A stretch of DNA of 64,000 nt from Massilibacteroides vaginae (GCF_900178525.1 NZ_FXDJ01000008.1:129001-193000), one strand, 5' to 3'; positions 44,138 through 53,326 are shown, counted from the stretch's first letter. Numbers and translations: made by a program. Notes: generated from the letters alone by a model not told the origin.

Positions 44138-46483
44138 ATGGCTTTTAAATGGACAAAACATATCCTTGTAATTTGTTGGATTGTTTTCGCTGTAGGTTTA
44201 GGTATTGTTGTGATGGTTTTTGTGGCTATAGCCAAAGGATCGATTGGTTATGTTCCGGAAGTTGAACAATTTGAAAATCCAATTGACAAATACGCTTCGC
44301 AAATTATTTCTTCCGACGCAAGATTGTTAGGCAGTTATGCAAGTGCTAAGGATAACCGTATAGGTGTAACTTACAATGATCTTTCTCCCGCATTGGTGAA
44401 AGCCTTGGTTGCAACTGAAGATGTGCGTTTTGCCCAACATAGCGGTATTGACGTACAGGGATTGTTTCGTGCTGTTGTAAAAAGAGGAATCTTAATGCAA
44501 AAAAGCGGTGGCGGCGGCAGTACGATTACGCAACAGTTGGCAAAGCAACTTTATTCTCCGAGTGCAGATAATATTTTAGAACGATTACTACAGAAGCCCA
44601 TCGAATGGGTTATCGCTGTTCAATTGGAGCGTTTCTATACGAAAGAGGAAATCCTGACGATGTATCTGGATAAGTTTGACTTCTTATATAATGCGGTAGG
44701 CATTCAATCCGCTTCCCGTGTTTATTTTGATGCTACGCCTAAAACGTTGAAAATAGAAGAAGCCGCTACGTTAGTCGGTATGTGTAAAAACCCATCCTAT
44801 TATAATGCTAAAAGATTTAATGAACGCTCAGTAGGACGTAGAAATACGGTGCTCAAACAAATGGAAAAAGCCGGTTATTTAACGACAGCAGAATGCGATT
44901 CGTTAACACAGTTACCTTTGGTTGTGCGGTTTAATTCTGTAGATCATAAGGAAGGACCTGCTCCGTATTTCAGAGAATACTTGCGTATGGTGATGACTGC
45001 TAAAAAACCGGACAGAAAGAACTATATGGCTTGGCAAATGCAAAGATTTAGTGAAGATTCCCTTGCCTGGGCAACTGATCCGCTTTATGGTTGGTGCAAT
45101 AAAAATAAGAAGAGCAATGGCGATAACTATAATATTTATTTTGACGGATTGAAGATTTATACTACGATAGATTCCCGTATGCAGCGATATGCCGAAGAAT
45201 CATTGGAACAACACATGAAAACAGATATCCAGCCGGCGTTTAATCGTGAAAAATCCGGTCGCAGTTATGCGCCGTTCTCCCGTTCTGTATCTCTTGGACA
45301 AGTAGATACAATGATGACCAATGCCATGAAGCAAACAGATCGCTACCGCGGTATGAAGAAAGGCGGAATGAATGACGAGGAGATTAAAAAAGAATTTAAA
45401 AAACCGGTGGATATGCGTGTGTTTAGTTGGGGAGGAGCCATTGATACGCTTATGTCTCCCTGGGATTCTATACGCTATCATAAGAGTATTTTGCGCTCGT
45501 CTTTCATGTCGATGGATGCGCATACCGGTCATGTGAAGGCTTATGTAGGAGGTATCGATTACAAGTATTTCCAATACGACATGGTAAGTACCGGACGCAG
45601 ACAGGTTGGATCTACCATTAAACCATTCTTATATTCTTTGGCAATGATTGAAGGAATCAGTCCTTGTGATAAGATGCTGCATGTTCCGCAACGATTGATC
45701 GATGAGAACGGAAAACCTTGGGAGCCAAAAAACTCCACGAAAGAAAACGAAGGTGAAATGGTTAGTATAGAATGGGGTTTACAAAAATCGTCCAACTGGG
45801 TTACTGCCTACCTGATGAAACAGTTGTCTCCTTATACCTTTGTTCGCTTGCTTCACTCCTTCGGATTGAAAACAAAGATAGATCCGGTTGTTGCCGTTTG
45901 CTTGGGAACGCCTGATGTTTCTGTATCTGAAATGGTAAGCGGTTATAGCGTATTTCCCAATAAAGGGATCCGTGTAGAGCCCTTGTTCGTTACCAGAATA
46001 GAAGACTCTTTCGGAAATACGATCGCAAATTTCACACCCCATTTCAATGAAGTGCTGACCGAAGATGCATCTTACAAAATGCTGCACATGATGCGAAAAG
46101 TAATGGATGGAGGAACGGGAAGCCGTGTTCGTTTTCGCTATGGTATAAAAGCACCTATGGGAGGGAAAACAGGAACCTCTCAGAATCACTCTGATGGTTG
46201 GTTCATGGCCTTTACGCCACGATTAGTTTCCGGTTGCTGGGTTGGGGGTGAAGACCGTTCGATCCACTTCGACCGTATTTCAGAAGGGCAGGGAGCAGCT
46301 ATGGCCTTACCGATCTATGGATTATTCATGCAAAAAGTATATGCTGATAAAACATTAGGCTACACGGAAGATGAAGCATTTGAAATTCCGGAAGCATACG
46401 CCAATCCATGTGCTCGCACGAATGAAAATGTTCGACAGTACGTTCCGACTGATACCGGCGGCATCGATAAGATGTTTGATTGA
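44138..46483 (+). CDS. mrcA: Class A penicillin-binding protein (PBP1A-like)
   Basis: A 781-residue bifunctional peptidoglycan synthase. One N-terminal membrane helix (HILVICWIVFAVGLGIVVMVFVAI) anchors it. The GT51 glycosyltransferase domain shows catalytic Glu94 in ATEDVRF and the GGSTITQQLAKQL motif. The transpeptidase domain has S492-T-I-K495, S551-S-N553 and K677-T-G. It polymerises lipid II and cross-links glycan strands at the inner membrane. The C-terminus is short, without extra domains. It appears to be a single-gene unit. Confidence 0.96.
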   Translation: MAFKWTKHILVICWIVFAVGLGIVVMVFVAIAKGSIGYVPEVEQFENPIDKYASQIISSDARLLGSYASAKDNRIGVTYNDLSPALVKALVATEDVRFAQHSGIDVQGLFRAVVKRGILMQKSGGGGSTITQQLAKQLYSPSADNILERLLQKPIEWVIAVQLERFYTKEEILTMYLDKFDFLYNAVGIQSASRVYFDATPKTLKIEEAATLVGMCKNPSYYNAKRFNERSVGRRNTVLKQMEKAGYLTTAECDSLTQLPLVVRFNSVDHKEGPAPYFREYLRMVMTAKKPDRKNYMAWQMQRFSEDSLAWATDPLYGWCNKNKKSNGDNYNIYFDGLKIYTTIDSRMQRYAEESLEQHMKTDIQPAFNREKSGRSYAPFSRSVSLGQVDTMMTNAMKQTDRYRGMKKGGMNDEEIKKEFKKPVDMRVFSWGGAIDTLMSPWDSIRYHKSILRSSFMSMDAHTGHVKAYVGGIDYKYFQYDMVSTGRRQVGSTIKPFLYSLAMIEGISPCDKMLHVPQRLIDENGKPWEPKNSTKENEGEMVSIEWGLQKSSNWVTAYLMKQLSPYTFVRLLHSFGLKTKIDPVVAVCLGTPDVSVSEMVSGYSVFPNKGIRVEPLFVTRIEDSFGNTIANFTPHFNEVLTEDASYKMLHMMRKVMDGGTGSRVRFRYGIKAPMGGKTGTSQNHSDGWFMAFTPRLVSGCWVGGEDRSIHFDRISEGQGAAMALPIYGLFMQKVYADKTLGYTEDEAFEIPEAYANPCARTNENVRQYVPTDTGGIDKMFD

Positions 46484-46549
46484 TAAATTCTATATTGTCA
46501 TAATGTAAATAAATCTGTTTGTTGAGTGATTAACAACAGATAAAAAGAC

Positions 46550-46557
46550 TATATTTG
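46550..46557 (+). promoter_or_regulatory. Putative -7 element of the acyl-CoA synthetase operon
   Basis: TATATTTG, an exact TAnnTTTG match 35 bases before the ATG at 46593. Confidence 0.5.
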
Positions 46558-46592
46558 TTGCAATACACACTGGATAAAACAAACGAAATGTT

Positions 46593-48653
46593 ATGATTAA
46601 CCGAGAATTAATAGATCCGCAAAGTATTGTTGTTGTTGGAGGATCCAACAATGTACACAAACCGGGAGGCTTTTTGGTAAGAAACCTGTTAGATGGGAAA
46701 TACAAAGGAGACTTGCTGGTTGTAAATCCGCGAGAAACGAATGTGCAGGGCGTAAAATCTTATACGCATGTACGTGATATTCCGGAAGTAGAATTAGCCA
46801 TTATTGCTGTTCCGGCGGCTATTTGTCCTGAAGTAGTTGATATCCTCGCAAAAGAAAAAGGGGTTAAAGCCTTTATAATTATTTCTGCCGGATTCGGTGA
46901 AGAGACCAAAGAGGGCGCTGTTTTGGAAGAACAAATTCTTAAAAGTATCAATGATGCAGGTGCTTCCTTAATCGGCCCTAACTGTATTGGTGTGATGAAC
47001 ATGAATTATCAGGGAGTTTTCACCCGTCCGATTCCGGAATTTAGTTCAGAAGGTGTGGATTTCATCTCCAGTTCAGGTGCTACAGCTCTTTATATTATTG
47101 AGTCGGCATTAACAAAAGGATTAAAGTTTTCTTCCGTTTGGTCGGTTGGAAATTCCAAGCAAAACGGGGTAGAGGATGTTCTTGAATATATGGATCGTAA
47201 TTTTGATCCGGCAACGGATTCCAAATATAAGATGCTCTATATAGAAAGTGTTCGCGATCCGGACAAATTGCTGTTACATGCTTCTTCTTTGATCCGTAAA
47301 GGATGTCGTATTGCCGCGATCAAAGCCGGAAGTTCAGACTCAGGGAAGCGTGCGGCGTCTTCACATACAGGGGCTATTGCCAGTTCAGATTCGGCAGTAG
47401 AAGCTCTTTTCCGTAAAGCAGGTATCGTACGTTGTTTCAGTCGGGAGGAATTGACAACAGTTGCTTGTATCTTCACCATGAAGGAGGTTAAAGGTCGCAA
47501 TTGTGCAATTGTAACTCATGCCGGCGGGCCGGCAGTAATGTTAGCTGATGCTTTGTCGAAAGGAAGACTAAATGTTCCGAATTTAGAAGGTCCGATTGCG
47601 GCTGAATTAAAAACGAAACTACTTCCCGGAGCTGCGGTAGGAAATCCGATTGATATTATCGGAACAGGAACTCCTGAACATTTGGCAACAGCGATAGATT
47701 ATTGTGAAAATCGTTTTGACGAGGTCGATATGATTATCGTAATTTTTGGCAGCACCGGTCTGATGAAGCTTTATGATGCTTACGAAGTACTACATAAAAA
47801 AATGGAGGAAGGCAAGAAGCCGATATTCCCAATTTTACCTTCTATTGTAACAGCAGGACCTGAGGTTAAAAATTTCATAAAGAAAGGACATGTTAACTTT
47901 TCAGACGAAGTAACTCTGGGAGTTGGTTTATCCTTAGTTATTAATACGCCAAAGCCGGCCAATGCGGATTTTCAATTGTTTGGTGTAAATGTGGCTGAAG
48001 TAAGACGTATTGTAGACAATCTTCCAAGCGGAGGATACCTTAATCCGGTAGATGTACGTAAATTATTAAAGGCTGCCAATATCCCGTTAGTAGAAGAGTT
48101 CGTTTCTGCTGATAAGGAAGAATTGTTGGCTTTTGCTAAAGAAATCGGATTCCCTGTTGTAGCAAAAGTCGTTGGTCCTGTACATAAGAGCGACGTTGGT
48201 GGTGTATCCCTGAATATAAATACAGAAGAACATTTGCTGTTTGAAATAGAACGAATGATGAGCTTGCCGGAAGTAACAGGCGTTTTAGTACAGCCAATGT
48301 TGAAAGGACAAGAACTATTCCTCGGTGCAAAATACGAAGAACGATTCGGGCATGTTGTATTATGCGGTTTAGGTGGTATCTTTGTTGAAGTGTTGAAAGA
48401 CGTTTCCTATGGGTTGTCTCCCTTGTCGTATGATGAGACATATTCTATGATCCGCTCTTTGCGTGGGTATCCAATTATAAAAGGAACACGTGGACAGAAA
48501 GGAATAGATGAACAAAAATACGCTGATATTATTGTAAGGTTGTCCATTCTGCTTCGTTTCGCAACGGAGATTAAAGAAATGGACATAAATCCAGTTCTGG
48601 CAACTGAAAAAGGTTTATATGCCGTTGATGCTCGCATCCGGATAGAAAAATAA
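46593..48653 (+). CDS. ADP-forming acyl-CoA/acetyl-CoA synthetase (alpha-beta fusion)
   Basis: A 686-residue fusion: CoA-binding domain (SIVVVGGSNNVHKPGGFLVRNLL), ligase domains with the phosphohistidine candidate His258 in SSHTGAIAS, and a C-terminal ATP-grasp domain (IGFPVVAKVVGPVHKSDVGGV). In archaeal enzymes the equivalent His carries the phosphate between acyl phosphate and ADP. It converts an acyl-CoA such as acetyl-CoA plus ADP and phosphate to the acid plus ATP, conserving energy during fermentation of sugars or amino acids. An acidic small protein gene follows after 16 bases. Confidence 0.93.
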   Translation: MINRELIDPQSIVVVGGSNNVHKPGGFLVRNLLDGKYKGDLLVVNPRETNVQGVKSYTHVRDIPEVELAIIAVPAAICPEVVDILAKEKGVKAFIIISAGFGEETKEGAVLEEQILKSINDAGASLIGPNCIGVMNMNYQGVFTRPIPEFSSEGVDFISSSGATALYIIESALTKGLKFSSVWSVGNSKQNGVEDVLEYMDRNFDPATDSKYKMLYIESVRDPDKLLLHASSLIRKGCRIAAIKAGSSDSGKRAASSHTGAIASSDSAVEALFRKAGIVRCFSREELTTVACIFTMKEVKGRNCAIVTHAGGPAVMLADALSKGRLNVPNLEGPIAAELKTKLLPGAAVGNPIDIIGTGTPEHLATAIDYCENRFDEVDMIIVIFGSTGLMKLYDAYEVLHKKMEEGKKPIFPILPSIVTAGPEVKNFIKKGHVNFSDEVTLGVGLSLVINTPKPANADFQLFGVNVAEVRRIVDNLPSGGYLNPVDVRKLLKAANIPLVEEFVSADKEELLAFAKEIGFPVVAKVVGPVHKSDVGGVSLNINTEEHLLFEIERMMSLPEVTGVLVQPMLKGQELFLGAKYEERFGHVVLCGLGGIFVEVLKDVSYGLSPLSYDETYSMIRSLRGYPIIKGTRGQKGIDEQKYADIIVRLSILLRFATEIKEMDINPVLATEKGLYAVDARIRIEK

Positions 48654-48669
48654 TTTAAAACAAAAAAAC

Positions 48670-48996
48670 ATGAGCAACGAAGAATTAATTTATGATGAAG
48701 ACGATGCCGTAAGATTTATTCGGAATTATCTTCCACAAGAACTGAAAGAAAAATTCAGTGATGACGATATTAATTATATCGTAGATCTTATCTATGAGTT
48801 TTATGATACGAAAGGATTCTTTGACGAAAATGCCCATAACGACGACGAAAATGTAGAAATTGATGAAGAGGAATTAATTTCTTTTGTCGTAAAAAATGCC
48901 GAAAAAGATGGAGTAGGTAAGTTTGATGTCGAAGATATTATTTTTATTGTGCAAGGGGAATTAGAGTACTGTGAGTCTATAAACATGTTTGATTGA
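48670..48996 (+). CDS. Small acidic conserved-looking protein, function unknown
   Basis: A 108-residue protein very rich in Asp and Glu (clusters YDEDDAVRF, SDDDINYIVD, NDDENVEIDEEELISF), without signal peptide or membrane segment. Two helical halves have similar patterns (FSDDDINYIVDLIYEFYD and FDVEDIIFIVQGELEYCE), suggesting an internal duplication. I do not recognise a named domain. It lies 16 bases after the ADP-forming synthetase and is probably co-transcribed, so a regulatory or accessory relation to that enzyme is possible but unproven. Confidence 0.8.
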   Translation: MSNEELIYDEDDAVRFIRNYLPQELKEKFSDDDINYIVDLIYEFYDTKGFFDENAHNDDENVEIDEEELISFVVKNAEKDGVGKFDVEDIIFIVQGELEYCESINMFD

Positions 48997-49053
48997 TATT
49001 TGTTATAATAACATAGAACTTTATAAGTTTTTAAAACATTAAAATAAAACAAA

Positions 49054-49728
49054 ATGGGAAAAGTTAAGTTGTTAGCTGTTGCAATGTTGTGCTTGGCTGT
49101 AGTTTTGTCCGGATGTGGAGCTAGTAATACTGTAAAAGGTACAGGAATTGGTGTAGGCGCTGGCGGTGCTGTTGGTGCAGGTATTGGTGCAATCGCAGGT
49201 AATACAGCTTTAGGTGCCGTAATTGGTGCTGCCGTGGGTGGTACGGCAGGTGCTTTGATTGGGAAAAAGATGGATAAACAAAAGAAAGAAATCGAATCTC
49301 AGATTCCGGAAGCTACTGTTGAATCAGTAAACGATGGTGAAGCCCTGAAGGTGACTTTCGATTCTGGTATCTTCTTTGCTACCAACTCCAGTACGGTTAG
49401 TGATGCTGCTAAAAATGCATTATCTAATTTTGCTGTTACGCTTCAACAAAATCCGGATACGTATGTAAAAATCGTTGGTCATACGGATAGTACAGGTAAA
49501 GTTGATTACAATCAGACACTGTCTGAAAAACGAGCGAAAAGCGTATATGATTATTTACTCCTTAATTCAGTTGGAACGAACCGTTTAACTTATGAGGGAA
49601 AAGGTATTCATCAACCTGTTGCAGACAATGCAACTCCGGAAGGTCGTGCTTTAAACAGAAGGGTAGAAGTTCTTATCCTTGCGAATGAAAAAATGATTCA
49701 GGAAGCACAACAAGGAACTTTAAAATAA
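49054..49728 (+). CDS. OmpA-family lipoprotein with glycine zipper
   Basis: A 224-residue lipoprotein (MGKVKLLAVAMLCLAVVLSGC, Cys21). A glycine-zipper segment (GIGVGAGGAVGAGIGAIAG and AVIGAAVGGTAGALIGKKM, residues about 30-72) is followed by an OmpA C-terminal domain (VKIVGHTDSTG, LSEKRAKSVYDYLL, ALNRRVEVLI) that binds peptidoglycan through its conserved Asp and Arg. This is the YiaD/Pal-like arrangement that tethers the outer membrane to the cell wall. It ends before a terminator shared with the convergent MutS-like gene. Confidence 0.93.
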   Translation: MGKVKLLAVAMLCLAVVLSGCGASNTVKGTGIGVGAGGAVGAGIGAIAGNTALGAVIGAAVGGTAGALIGKKMDKQKKEIESQIPEATVESVNDGEALKVTFDSGIFFATNSSTVSDAAKNALSNFAVTLQQNPDTYVKIVGHTDSTGKVDYNQTLSEKRAKSVYDYLLLNSVGTNRLTYEGKGIHQPVADNATPEGRALNRRVEVLILANEKMIQEAQQGTLK

Positions 49729-49756
49729 AAATTCCAACAGTTAAAAATAGGTGTAT

Positions 49757-49790
49757 AGGGCGGCTCGAAAAAGAGACCGCCCTTTCTTTA
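49757..49790. terminator. Terminator between the OmpA and MutS-like genes
   Basis: AGGGCGGCTC (49757-49766) pairs with GAG(A)CCGCCCT (49773-49783) with one bulged base, followed by TTCTTTA. The converging genes end on both sides, so it may serve both. Confidence 0.75.
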
Positions 49791-51578
49791 TAGTGTAATT
49801 CCCATTTTATTCATTAAGAAACAAGCATTCATGTTTTGAGCTACTCCCGGACGTAGTTGGTAAGAGAACGTTAAGTTGTTGTCGGTAATGTCTGCTTCAA
49901 AACGGAAGTTGCTGATTTGCTCCGGAAATTCTTCAGCCAAGGTACCTAAAACAAGGTCGTGGGTTGCTATAATTCCACAGCCGTTTAGTCGAACCAATTG
50001 TTTCATTAAAGCAAGCGATCCTTTCTGCTTATCGACAGAGTTTGTACCTTTCAATATCTCGTCCAGAATAATAAAGAGCTTTTCACCGGATTGTAAACGA
50101 TCTATTATCATCTTTAGTCGTTTCAGTTCGGCAAAGAAATAAGACTCATTACTCATCAAATCATCCGAAGTTCGCAGACTCGTTACTAAGCCGGCCGGAT
50201 ATACCGTTAAAGACTCCGCACATACCGGCATACCGCAACAAGCCAATACATGATTCAGCCCTACTGTGCGGAGGTATGTGCTTTTACCTGCCATATTTGC
50301 TCCCGTGATGATCAGAAAAGAAGGTGTTTGTTTGATCGCGATATCGTTCTTAACACAAGTTGCCCGATTCATTAGCGGATGCCCTAGTTTCTTTCCTTCC
50401 ATTTTAAAGTACTTATCAGCTATTTCCGGATAGATATAGTCCGGGTGATTAAAACCGAAACCACCCATACTGTTTAACGCGTCAAAAGTAGACAGCACTT
50501 CAAACCATTGCGGCATATCTTCCTTATAGTTCCGCATCCACCGCTCAATGCGAATAGATGTTCGCACATCACGTAATGTAAATATTTGCAAGAGTAATCC
50601 GGCTGCGCTCAGACGCTGATCTAATGCACCTATAGCGCGGGATAACTTACGGATAGCATCCGAAGCATTATACTCTTTCCTTAGTTTGTCTTTCTCTTTG
50701 GAAAGTAGTGTGCTGTGAAAGTCCGTTTTTTCAATCATTCGAATAAGCGCGGAGTAGGTGGCAAGTAAATTTCCCAATTTATTTACACGATTATGTAGAG
50801 TCGTTGTTTTCTTAGCCTTGCTATAAGCGATTCCCATTGAAAGGACTATGGCTATAGAAATAATCGCAACATCAATCAGTCCGACCGAAACGCAAACAAT
50901 CAGCATAGTCCAAGTGATAGGAAAAACCCATAACAGGACTTTCCAAAGCATACTATCGGAGAAGTAAGACGGTGTTTCGGTCATCTCCTCCAGTTTTTTA
51001 TAATCGTCTTTCTTTCCAGGCTTAAGCGAACCTTCAACGTAAAAATCTTGCCGGAAGGAGGAGAGGGAAGCCAATTCCTTAACCGCCTCCTGTCTTTCAA
51101 TTATTTTGTTTTTGTCGGTTAACGGACAAAGCAACCATTCTGCTAATCGTTCATTGCCAATATAGGTTGTAGTTCTATTAATGGATTGAAAAAAGGAGCG
51201 ATTGCCAAATAAGTCCAAATCAATGCTGAACGAATGCGATCCATTCAAGCGATCGGTAGCTCCATCAAACGCGCTGAAATCATAATCTAATCCTTTCAGT
51301 TCATTTTCGCAAAGCTGCTGCAGCGTTTCTTGCCACTTTCTTTTATTATACAGATAGGTATGATATACCATTAATAATATGAAAGGTAAGGCAAATAAAA
51401 GTGTAATGATTGATAAGACTTTCCACCCACTGCCACTGAAAAAATACAAGACCACAAACAACCCAACAAATAATATGAGGCGGATTGTTCCATAAAGATG
51501 AATACGCTTGGACAAATGTGCGGCCTGTGCTTTGCAAGCATTGTGTTTTTCGCTATAAAACTGATAGATTTTTTCCAT
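49788..51578 (-). CDS. Membrane-anchored MutS-like ATPase
   Basis: A 596-residue protein. Four hydrophobic segments are visible (about residues 31-48, 52-71, 211-231 and 235-253). The central helical part resembles the MutS lever/core, and the C-terminal half is a MutS domain V ATPase: Walker A in TGANMAGKSTYLRT (Gly431-Lys432-Ser433), Walker B FIILDEI (Asp506-Glu507), then TNSVDKQKG and the His switch ATHDLVL. The mismatch-binding N-terminal domain of MutS1 and the Smr domain of MutS2 are both absent. Annotation pipelines call such proteins DNA mismatch repair MutS, but a membrane location argues for a different job. Function unknown. Confidence 0.88.
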   Translation of the reverse strand: MEKIYQFYSEKHNACKAQAAHLSKRIHLYGTIRLILFVGLFVVLYFFSGSGWKVLSIITLLFALPFILLMVYHTYLYNKRKWQETLQQLCENELKGLDYDFSAFDGATDRLNGSHSFSIDLDLFGNRSFFQSINRTTTYIGNERLAEWLLCPLTDKNKIIERQEAVKELASLSSFRQDFYVEGSLKPGKKDDYKKLEEMTETPSYFSDSMLWKVLLWVFPITWTMLIVCVSVGLIDVAIISIAIVLSMGIAYSKAKKTTTLHNRVNKLGNLLATYSALIRMIEKTDFHSTLLSKEKDKLRKEYNASDAIRKLSRAIGALDQRLSAAGLLLQIFTLRDVRTSIRIERWMRNYKEDMPQWFEVLSTFDALNSMGGFGFNHPDYIYPEIADKYFKMEGKKLGHPLMNRATCVKNDIAIKQTPSFLIITGANMAGKSTYLRTVGLNHVLACCGMPVCAESLTVYPAGLVTSLRTSDDLMSNESYFFAELKRLKMIIDRLQSGEKLFIILDEILKGTNSVDKQKGSLALMKQLVRLNGCGIIATHDLVLGTLAEEFPEQISNFRFEADITDNNLTFSYQLRPGVAQNMNACFLMNKMGITL

Positions 51579-51720
51579 GCCCGCAAAGGTAAATAAAATC
51601 AGTCTTGATTATACACAACCCTATGTCTGATTCATTTGTTTACTAATATAGAACTTTAAAAAAGATAGGATTATAATACATCAGTGTGAAACGAATAGGT
51701 AATAAATAAACAATAATCGT

Positions 51721-53010
51721 ATGAAACAAATAGCTAATATTCCGGATTCGAAGAAAAAAGAACGAGTTGTAATTATCGGAGGAGGATTCGCCGGATTGGA
51801 AATGGCAAAGAAGATTGATAAACAACATTATCAGGTAGTTTTGATCGACAAAAACAACTATTATCAGTTTCAACCTTTGTTGTATCAGGTAGCTACGGCC
51901 GGTCTTGAACCGAGCTCAATATCTTATCCGCTTCGAAAGATGTTCCAGAATCAGAAAGATTTCCATGTGAGAATGTGTGAAGCTACCCGGATTGATCCGG
52001 AAGAAAACAAAGTAGAGACTAATATTGGCTACATAGCGTATGACTATTTAGTGATTGCAACAGGCTGCGATACCAATTATTTTGGAAACGACGCGTTGAA
52101 AGAGTCTACCTTCGCACTTAAATCCGTTTCCGAATCACTTCTGATCAGAAACCGTTTATTGCTAAGTTTGGAACAAGCACTAAATGCTAAGGATCCGGAA
52201 GAGTTTAAAGAACTTTTTTCTTTTGTAGTTATTGGAGGTGGCGCTACGGGCGTAGAGCTTGCCGGTGCTTTGGCCGATATGAAGAAAGGTATCCTCCCAA
52301 AAGATTACCCTGAGCTTGATTTTAATAAAATGGAAATTCACCTGATCGACGCGGCGCCTCGCTTGTTGGCCGCCATGTCAGAAAAATCTTCTAAAAAAGT
52401 AACTAAAACGCTCACTAAACGGGGGGTGATTATACATCAGGGAATCCATGTAGAGTCATACGAACAACCTGTTGTTTCGTTGGGAAACGGACAAAAGATC
52501 CATTCCAAAAATGTGTTTTGGGTTGCCGGTGTAACACCTAAACCAATGCCCGGAATTGACAATACAGCCTATGAGCGAAACCGAATGCTTGTAAATGAAT
52601 ACAACCAGGTGAAAGGATATAAAAACATATTTGCCTTAGGCGATACGGCACTCCTTATTTCCGAAAAAACACCTAAAGGACATCCTCAAGTGGCGCAAGT
52701 GGCCTTACAAATGGCTCAGCGATTAGCAAAAAACCTCAATGGAAAGGTGAAAGGGCGTCCATACATAGGTTTTGAGTATAAAGACAAAGGTTCATTGGCC
52801 ACCATCGGCAGAAATGCAGCTGTTGCCGATTTGGGCAAATTTCATTTTGGGGGAACCGTAGCTTGGTTGCTTTGGCTTTTCGTACACATCATGTCTATAG
52901 TAGGGATGCGCAACCGTGTAGCCGTGTTGATTGATTGGGCATGGAACTATTTCAACTACGACTTATCACTTCGCCTACTGATTCGCCCAAAGAAAAGTAA
53001 TCTTTTTTAA
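51721..53010 (+). CDS. ndh: Type II NADH:quinone oxidoreductase
   Basis: A 429-residue FAD enzyme. The FAD loop VVIIGGGFAGLEMAKK is near residue 20, the NADH loop VVIGGGATGVELAGALADM near residue 170, and KNIFALGDTAL is the second FAD-binding motif. The C-terminal region with YIGFEYKDKGSLATIGRNAAVADL and the hydrophobic VAWLLWLFVHIMSIVGMR matches NDH-2 membrane association. It oxidises NADH and reduces quinone on the cytoplasmic face without pumping protons. It stands alone; a near-consensus TTCATTTG lies about 80 bases upstream. Confidence 0.95.
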   Translation: MKQIANIPDSKKKERVVIIGGGFAGLEMAKKIDKQHYQVVLIDKNNYYQFQPLLYQVATAGLEPSSISYPLRKMFQNQKDFHVRMCEATRIDPEENKVETNIGYIAYDYLVIATGCDTNYFGNDALKESTFALKSVSESLLIRNRLLLSLEQALNAKDPEEFKELFSFVVIGGGATGVELAGALADMKKGILPKDYPELDFNKMEIHLIDAAPRLLAAMSEKSSKKVTKTLTKRGVIIHQGIHVESYEQPVVSLGNGQKIHSKNVFWVAGVTPKPMPGIDNTAYERNRMLVNEYNQVKGYKNIFALGDTALLISEKTPKGHPQVAQVALQMAQRLAKNLNGKVKGRPYIGFEYKDKGSLATIGRNAAVADLGKFHFGGTVAWLLWLFVHIMSIVGMRNRVAVLIDWAWNYFNYDLSLRLLIRPKKSNLF

Positions 53011-53034
53011 ATAGAATAGAACAAAATTTAATTT

Positions 53035-53154
53035 ATAAAGTATATTTTTCTTTTTCTACAACTGTGGTAAAGTTTTTCTATATATATAGTAAAGTTTTTC
53101 TATAGCTGTGGAAAGCTTTTTCTATATATATGGAAAAAGGAAAATATACTTTAT
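53035..53154. repeat. Palindrome enclosing 22-bp tandem repeats
   Basis: The outer arms 53035-53057 and 53132-53154 are inverted repeats of 23 bases with two mismatches. Between them lie tandem 22-bp units at 53067-53088, 53089-53110 and 53111-53132, and a more diverged unit at 53045-53066. Each unit has the pattern G(T)AAAG, a T5 run, CTATA, then either ATATATA or GCTGTG. It has no coding capacity and sits between ndh and the sigma factor gene. Confidence 0.8.
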
Positions 53155-53204
53155 TGGAAAAAGAATATAGTATAGAAAATAAAAAACAAAGTAGAGATTA
53201 ATTA

Positions 53205-53288
53205 AGTGCCAATTTAAGTTTTCCGGAAAATAATATTGAGTTGTTTATTCGTTCTGTTTTGAGTTTTTTTCGGTCTATATCCTTTTAA
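53205..53288. repeat. Left-half copy of the palindromic interspersed element
   Basis: The sequence aligns over its whole length with 41674-41762 of the full element: shared blocks are TAATATT, TTCTGTTTTGAGTTT-like and TTTTCGGTCTAT, with the inverted-repeat start degraded (AGTGCCAATTTAAGTTTT here). The right half is missing. It lies about 30 bases upstream of the sigma factor promoter match. Confidence 0.75.
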
Positions 53289-53318
53289 TATATGTTTTCA
53301 GTATGATAAAAAACTTTG

Positions 53319-53326
53319 TATATTTG
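53319..53326 (+). promoter_or_regulatory. Putative -7 element of the ECF sigma gene
   Basis: TATATTTG, an exact TAnnTTTG match 68 bases before the sigma factor start; no -33 TTG at the expected spacing. Confidence 0.5.

Noticed and set aside
45779-46189. 136-codon antisense frame inside the PBP1A gene, with other long antisense frames in topA (34000-34383), gltD (25697-26059) and the GH127 gene (4522-4977).
   Set aside because: Each is fully covered by a well-supported gene on the other strand and has low-complexity or unrecognisable product.
51584-51591. Minus-strand TACCTTTG as promoter of the MutS-like gene.
   Set aside because: It is only five bases before the start codon, implying a leaderless message; a chance match is as likely.
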